Below, piece by piece: positions 7,523 to 10,721 of a stretch of DNA of 10,721 nt. Both the position numbers and the translations under genes were made by a program. A model generated the notes under the pieces. That model did no database searches. It was given only the letters and a program-made list of their open reading frames with translations, and was not told the origin of the DNA. Source of the stretch: Pseudomonadota bacterium (GTDB lineage Bacteria; Pseudomonadota; Alphaproteobacteria; Rhizobiales; Devosiaceae); NCBI GenBank assembly GCA_023387585.1, contig JAEWHZ010000066.1, positions 1 to 10,721 on the forward strand. The letters are read 5' to 3'. The number at the start of each line of letters is the position of its first letter. The first letter of the stretch is position 1.

Positions 7523-8103
7523 TGGTCAGGATGGCTTCGCGCTCGAAATCGGGGCCGGGCGTCGGCGCGGTGGTGATCTATACCTCGCTGGTGCTGGCGG
7601 TGCTGGTCTTCGGGCTCGACCGCGCGCACAAGCATTTCCACGTCGCCGCCGAATGCGCGCGCCTGTTCGAGGCGGTCTGCGTCGGCGGCGAGATCGCCTA
7701 TGTGCCGCTGTCGCTGACCGGCTGGCGCGGCGGGGAGATCCTCTCGCCGCTGCCGTTCTTCGACTATGTGCTGGTGTGGAACACCGGCATTTCCTATGGC
7801 CTGCTGGCCGGCATGCCCACCTGGGTGCTCGGCGTCGTCATGGTCGCTGCCATGGCGCTGCTCGCCGGCTGGTGGTGGCGCGCCGACCGGCCGCTGATCC
7901 GCATCGGCCTCGCCATCGCGCTGGGCGGCGCGGTCTCCAACGCCGTCGACCGGCTGATCTGGGGCGCGGTCGCCGATTTCTTTCATTTCCATTGGGCCGG
8001 CTTTTCGTTCTACATCTTCAACCTCGCCGATGCCGCCATCACGCTCGGCGTGTTGCTGCTGATCCTCGATCTCGTGGGGATCGGGCGCAGTAAGTCCGTG
8101 TGA
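7522..8103 (+). CDS. lspA: Lipoprotein signal peptidase (signal peptidase II)
   Basis: LspA is an inner-membrane aspartyl protease that cleaves the signal peptide of lipid-modified prolipoproteins before the lipobox cysteine. The 193-residue product shows the family signatures: LDRAHK (D33, K37) after the first helix (about 14-32), VWNTGISYG with N87, GGAVSNAVDRL with catalytic D143, and FNLADA with catalytic D170. Four hydrophobic helices are visible. The segment between D33 and N87 is about 20 residues longer than in E. coli LspA and contains C45 and C53, so the first periplasmic loop is enlarged. ATG 7522 overlaps the ileS TGA by one base; ATG 7531, in frame, is an alternative start three codons later. 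A lipoprotein gene, a plausible substrate, follows at 8178. Confidence 0.95.
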   Translation: MVRMASRSKSGPGVGAVVIYTSLVLAVLVFGLDRAHKHFHVAAECARLFEAVCVGGEIAYVPLSLTGWRGGEILSPLPFFDYVLVWNTGISYGLLAGMPTWVLGVVMVAAMALLAGWWWRADRPLIRIGLAIALGGAVSNAVDRLIWGAVADFFHFHWAGFSFYIFNLADAAITLGVLLLILDLVGIGRSKSV

Positions 8104-8127
8104 ACGCATTGCTGCCAGAATCTGGTC

Positions 8128-8151
8128 TTAGGCGCGCGATTGGGATATAAG
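8128..8151 (+). promoter_or_regulatory. Weak candidate promoter before the lipoprotein gene
   Basis: GATATAAG at 8144-8151 is an AT-rich block in GC-rich surroundings and partly matches the -10 form GCTANAWC. The possible -35, TTAGGC at 8128-8133, is poor. The lipoprotein gene starts 27 nt downstream. The 74-nt gap after lspA also allows plain read-through from ileS-lspA. Confidence 0.3.
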
Positions 8152-8177
8152 CGCCGGTCATCAGCAAAGGATTGCCC

Positions 8178-8846
8178 ATGACATCCGCATCGACAGCGCC
8201 GCGCTTCGCCGCTCCGCTCGCCGCGCTTCTGCTGGCGGGCCTGGTTGCCGGCTGCACGACCGTCGAGGGCACCAATGCCTTGACCGATATCGGCACCTTC
8301 GAGCGCGAGGTGATGACCTCGACCGCCGTGGGGCTCGGGCTGGTGCCGCAGGGCGAATCGAGGGCCGATGCCAATCTGCGTGCCCCGCTCGCCATGCCGC
8401 GCGATGCCGCCGCGCCGCTGCCGGCCCCGACCCAGACCGCCGCCGCCCAATTGCCGCAGAACCGTGCCAACCCGCAGATCGACACCACGGGCCTGAGCGA
8501 GGAAGATCTGCGCCGCCTGCGCAACGCCCGCGTCGTCGACCTGCGCTCGCTGTCGGGCCGGCCGATGACCGAGCAGGAGACCCGCGCCCTGACTGCGCGC
8601 ATGACCGCCGCCGGCATGAATGTGAGCAGCGCCGGCCAGCGCCCGCTCTACCTGCCGCCCGAGCGCTATTACACCGTGGTCGGCGGGCGCGACATGGTGT
8701 GTCAGGCGCCGGACGGCACGCTGGTGCCGCTTGACGATGCGCGCTGCCCCGCCGAGATCCGCCGCGCCATCGCCTCGGCCCGCCCGAGCGCGCCCCAGGC
8801 GCTTTCCGGCCCCGGCCTGACTTCGCAGACCCGGCCCGGCGAATAA
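8178..8846 (+). CDS. Uncharacterised small lipoprotein downstream of lspA
   Basis: A 222-residue predicted lipoprotein. The signal peptide has R9, a hydrophobic core (about 11-23) and the lipobox V23-A24-G25-C26, so C26 should be lipidated; the residues after it are T-T-V, not Asp, which favours outer-membrane sorting. An N-terminal region (about 30-60) with a TFEREVM segment is followed by a Pro/Ala-rich stretch (about 70-105), a charged helical part with LSEEDLRRLRNARVVDLRSL, and a C-terminal piece with YYTVVGG and two cysteines (C175, C190) that could pair. The start ATG has a good AAGGA ribosome site 6 nt upstream; a TTG two codons earlier is less likely. The order lspA-lipoprotein is seen in other Alphaproteobacteria, often with DUF3035 proteins; the short RAPLAMP piece recalls that family, but I cannot assign it. 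Function unknown. Confidence 0.85.
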   Translation: MTSASTAPRFAAPLAALLLAGLVAGCTTVEGTNALTDIGTFEREVMTSTAVGLGLVPQGESRADANLRAPLAMPRDAAAPLPAPTQTAAAQLPQNRANPQIDTTGLSEEDLRRLRNARVVDLRSLSGRPMTEQETRALTARMTAAGMNVSSAGQRPLYLPPERYYTVVGGRDMVCQAPDGTLVPLDDARCPAEIRRAIASARPSAPQALSGPGLTSQTRPGE

Positions 8847-8852
8847 GACTTT

Positions 8853-8880
8853 CCGGCGCGGGCCGCGCCGGCTCCCGTTT
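8853..8880 (+). terminator. Terminator-like hairpin after the lipoprotein gene
   Basis: CCGGCGCG (8853-8860) and CGCGCCGG (8864-8871) form a perfect 8-bp stem with a 3-nt loop, 6 nt after the lipoprotein stop codon, followed by CTCCCGTTTGCTT. The stem is very stable and well placed, but the T-tract is short and interrupted, so it may be an imperfect intrinsic terminator or a 3'-end stabilising hairpin. Confidence 0.5.
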
Positions 8881-8910
8881 GCTTCACAGTGATGCGCCGC
8901 CATCTGGAGT

Positions 8911-8968
8911 GAGGTCAGGAAAAGTTGCAGACTTTTCCGGTTCGACCTCGCGACCGGTCAGGGTCGCG
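8911..8968 (+). promoter_or_regulatory. Structured leader with nested hairpins before the pseudouridine synthase gene
   Basis: GGAAAAGT (8918-8925) pairs perfectly with ACTTTTCC (8931-8938) around a 5-nt loop. GAGGTC (8911-8916) pairs with GACCTC (8944-8949) outside it, giving an extended stem with one internal loop. CGCGACC (8949-8955) then pairs with GGTCGCG (8962-8968). The second hairpin ends 17 nt before the ATG at 8986. It could be an mRNA leader that modulates translation or a short dispersed intergenic palindromic element; the sequence does not decide. No T-run follows either hairpin, which argues against simple termination. Confidence 0.5.
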
Positions 8969-8985
8969 CAGAAATGGATTTCGTC

Positions 8986-10721
8986 ATGTCAGACAGTCGT
9001 ACTTCTCCCGAAGGCGGCGAGCGCCTCGCCAAGGTGATCGCCCGCGCGGGCCTGTGCTCGCGCCGCGACGCCGAGGCCTGGATCGCCGCCGGCCGCGTCG
9101 GCGTCAACGGCCGCATCGTGCGCACGCCGGCCTTCAACGTCACCACCCGCGATGCCGTCACGGTCGACGGCAACCCGCTGGCCGAGCGCCAGGGCACGCG
9201 GCTGTGGCTCTATCACAAGCCCGCCGGGCTGGTGGTGACCGAGAAGGACCCCGAGGGTCGCGCCACCGTGTTCGAGGCGCTCGAGGCGCGCGGATTGCCG
9301 CGCGTGCTGAGCGTCGGCCGGCTCGACATCAACACCGAGGGCCTGCTGCTGCTGACCAATGACGGTGGTTTGAAGCGCGTGCTCGAACTGCCTTCCACCG
9401 GCTGGATGCGCCGCTATCGCGTGCGCGCGCACGGCTCGGTGACCCAGGCGGCGCTGGACGGGCTGGCCAATGGCATCGAGGTCGACGGCATCGGCTACGG
9501 TCCGGTCGAGGCGACGCTGGAACGCGAGCAGGGCGCCAATGTCTGGCTGGTGATGGGCCTGCGTGAGGGCAAGAACCGCGAGGTCAAGAACATCCTCGAT
9601 GCGCTAGGGCTCACCGTCAACCGCCTGATCCGCGTCAGCTACGGCCCGTTCCAGCTCGGCGACCTGCCGCCGGGCGAGGTCGAGGTGATCCGCGCCCGCG
9701 TGCTGCGCGACCAGTTGGGCAAGAAGCTGGCCGAGGAAGCCGGCGTCGATTTCGACAGCGCGCTGCCCGAACCCGGTACGCCTGGGCGGGACGGAGCGCC
9801 GCGCCCCGAGCGCCAGCCGGTGCGCTCGCCGCGCGATCGGTTCACGCCCGCGAGCCGTGGGCGTCCCGAGCGGCCCACCGGCCCCGGCGGTTCGCGCTTC
9901 GGGCGAGACGATCGTCCGGCGCGGCCGCGCCACATTCATTTCGAGGATGGCGAAACCGTCGAGTTCAAGCAGCCGGAACCGCGCGGCCGCGACCGGGATG
10001 CCGGCCCGCCCCAACGCGGCGGCCGCCCTGATGCCTCCGGCCGGCCCGATGCGCGTCCGCGCCCGCCGCGGCACGACGATCGCGGGCCCGGAAACGGACG
10101 TCCCGATCGCCCGCGTGCCAAAGGCGCCGGTGCCGGCCCGCGCCCGTTCCGTGGGCCGCGTCCCGCGGACGATTCCCGCCCGGTCCGTGGCCCGCGCAAG
10201 TTCGAGGGCGCCGAGCGCCAGGCCGGCCGTGGCCGTCCCGCGCGCGATGGTGATGCCGCCGTGCCGCGCCGCCCACGTGCCGAAGGTGCCGATGCCGGGT
10301 CGCGTCCGTTCCGTGGACCGCGCCCGACAGGCGATTCCCGCCCGGTGCGTGGCCCGCGCAAGTTCGAGGGCGCCGAGCGCCCGGCCGGCCGTGATCGGCC
10401 CGCGCGCGATGATCGCGATGGTGCCGCCGCGCCGCGCCGGCCGCGCACCGAGGGTGCCGATGCCGGCCCACGTCCGTTCCGTGGATCGCGTCCGACGGGT
10501 GATGCACGTCCGCCGCGCGGCCCGCGCAAATTCGACGGCGCGGAGCGTCCGGCCGGCCGTGGACGTCCCGCGCGTGACGGCGAGGCCGCTGCGCCGCAGC
10601 GTTCGGGCAAGCCGGGTGCCGGCCCTGCGAAGGCAAGGCCTGCCGGCGCCCGCCCGCCTGCCGGCCGCGGCGGTCCCAGGCCTCCGGGCAGGCCCGGCGC
10701 GCGCCCTGCGCGTCCCGGCAC
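8986..10721 (+). CDS. rluB: 23S rRNA pseudouridine synthase, RsuA/RluB family, with long basic tail (runs off right edge)
   Basis: The enzyme isomerises uridine in rRNA; E. coli RluB acts on 23S U2605. The frame is open from ATG 8986 to the window edge (578 codons, no stop). An S4 RNA-binding domain (about 8-50, with ERLAKVIARAGLCSRRDAE) is followed by the catalytic domain: LYHKPAGLVVT, G111-RLDINTEGLLLLTNDGGL with catalytic D114, MRRYRVR, and LREGKNREVKNILDALGL. The catalytic part ends near residue 255. After about residue 266 it becomes a disordered Arg/Pro/Gly/Ala tail of at least 310 residues, broken by one non-repetitive island at about 316-328 (HIHFEDGETVEFK) and carrying three tandem repeats. 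Long basic tails are common in alphaproteobacterial members and probably bind RNA. ATG 8974, in frame, is an alternative start; neither has a strong ribosome site. Assignment to RluB over RsuA, RluE or RluF is by overall similarity and the tail. Confidence 0.9.
   Translation, partial: MSDSRTSPEGGERLAKVIARAGLCSRRDAEAWIAAGRVGVNGRIVRTPAFNVTTRDAVTVDGNPLAERQGTRLWLYHKPAGLVVTEKDPEGRATVFEALEARGLPRVLSVGRLDINTEGLLLLTNDGGLKRVLELPSTGWMRRYRVRAHGSVTQAALDGLANGIEVDGIGYGPVEATLEREQGANVWLVMGLREGKNREVKNILDALGLTVNRLIRVSYGPFQLGDLPPGEVEVIRARVLRDQLGKKLAEEAGVDFDSALPEPGTPGRDGAPRPERQPVRSPRDRFTPASRGRPERPTGPGGSRFGRDDRPARPRHIHFEDGETVEFKQPEPRGRDRDAGPPQRGGRPDASGRPDARPRPPRHDDRGPGNGRPDRPRAKGAGAGPRPFRGPRPADDSRPVRGPRKFEGAERQAGRGRPARDGDAAVPRRPRAEGADAGSRPFRGPRPTGDSRPVRGPRKFEGAERPAGRDRPARDDRDGAAAPRRPRTEGADAGPRPFRGSRPTGDARPPRGPRKFDGAERPAGRGRPARDGEAAAPQRSGKPGAGPAKARPAGARPPAGRGGPRPPGRPGARPARPG
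10141..10626 (+). repeat. Three in-frame tandem repeats (about 54 codons each) in the synthase tail
   Basis: Units begin at 10141, 10303 and 10471 and are 162, 168 and about 156 bp long. Each encodes RPFRGxRP, then RGPRKFxGAER, then AGRxRPARD, then a short Ala-rich end; units 1 and 2 close with RPRxEGADAG. A partial copy of the closing segment precedes unit 1 at about 10099-10140. Length differences are whole codons, so the frame is kept. Nucleotide similarity is high, for example in the CGTCCGTTCCGTGG and GGCCCGCGCAAGTTCGA blocks, which suggests recent duplication or ongoing slippage or recombination. Confidence 0.85.

Noticed and set aside
8010..8903. 297-codon minus-strand open frame opposite the lipoprotein gene
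   Set aside because: The plus-strand gene has a signal peptide, a lipobox and a good ribosome site; the antisense product looks like compositional noise.
10141..10626. Tandem repeats as a possible CRISPR array or mobile-element signature
   Set aside because: The units are adjacent, in frame, about 160 bp long with no spacers, and encode a regular Arg/Pro/Gly protein pattern.
9936..10721. Minus-strand frame of 261 codons rich in Gly/Arg/Pro at the right edge
   Set aside because: It mirrors the repeated tail of the pseudouridine synthase; a repeat on one strand gives an apparent repeat protein on the other.

Overview
The window reads as chromosomal, mostly housekeeping DNA from a very GC-rich alphaproteobacterium, most likely of the order Hyphomicrobiales. 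I infer this from base composition, from GTG starts, from a Caulobacter-type promoter match, and from the alphaproteobacterial form of several genes: the TIGR01459 HAD protein next to ribF, the IleS lacking its C-terminal zinc cysteines, and the pseudouridine synthase with a long Arg/Pro/Gly tail. Genus cannot be assigned from this stretch. I see no insertion sequence, phage gene, CRISPR array, tRNA or rRNA.

Layout. Bases 1-420 (minus strand) hold the N-terminus of a response-regulator-like protein that runs off the left edge. A 222-bp divergent intergenic region with an 11-bp GC inverted repeat separates it from a plus-strand membrane protein (643-1911) with two transmembrane helices, a coiled coil and a degenerate EAL domain, similar in architecture to the c-di-GMP effector TipF. 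Next come a HAD-superfamily protein (1981-2838) and, 4 nt later, the FAD-synthesis enzyme ribF (2843-3823). The ribF stop codon overlaps the stop codon of a convergent outer-membrane barrel gene (4428 to 3820, minus).

After a divergent promoter region come ileS (4601-7522) and lspA (7522-8103), whose start and stop codons share one base. A small lipoprotein gene follows (8178-8846), the kind of protein that LspA processes. A terminator-like hairpin ends that block. A structured leader of nested palindromes (8911-8968) then precedes an RsuA/RluB-family 23S rRNA pseudouridine synthase gene (8986 to the right edge). Its catalytic part is followed by a basic disordered tail of more than 300 residues, containing three imperfect tandem repeats of about 54 codons, and it is still open at the window end.

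Together the plus-strand genes cover cofactor synthesis (RibF), translation (IleS, rRNA pseudouridylation) and envelope lipoprotein maturation (LspA). The left end carries signalling proteins with eroded active sites. No clearly new multi-gene system is visible. The points most worth checking are the inactive-looking EAL protein with its divergent regulator, the repeat-bearing tail of the pseudouridine synthase, the hairpin leader in front of it, and the LspA with an enlarged periplasmic loop.
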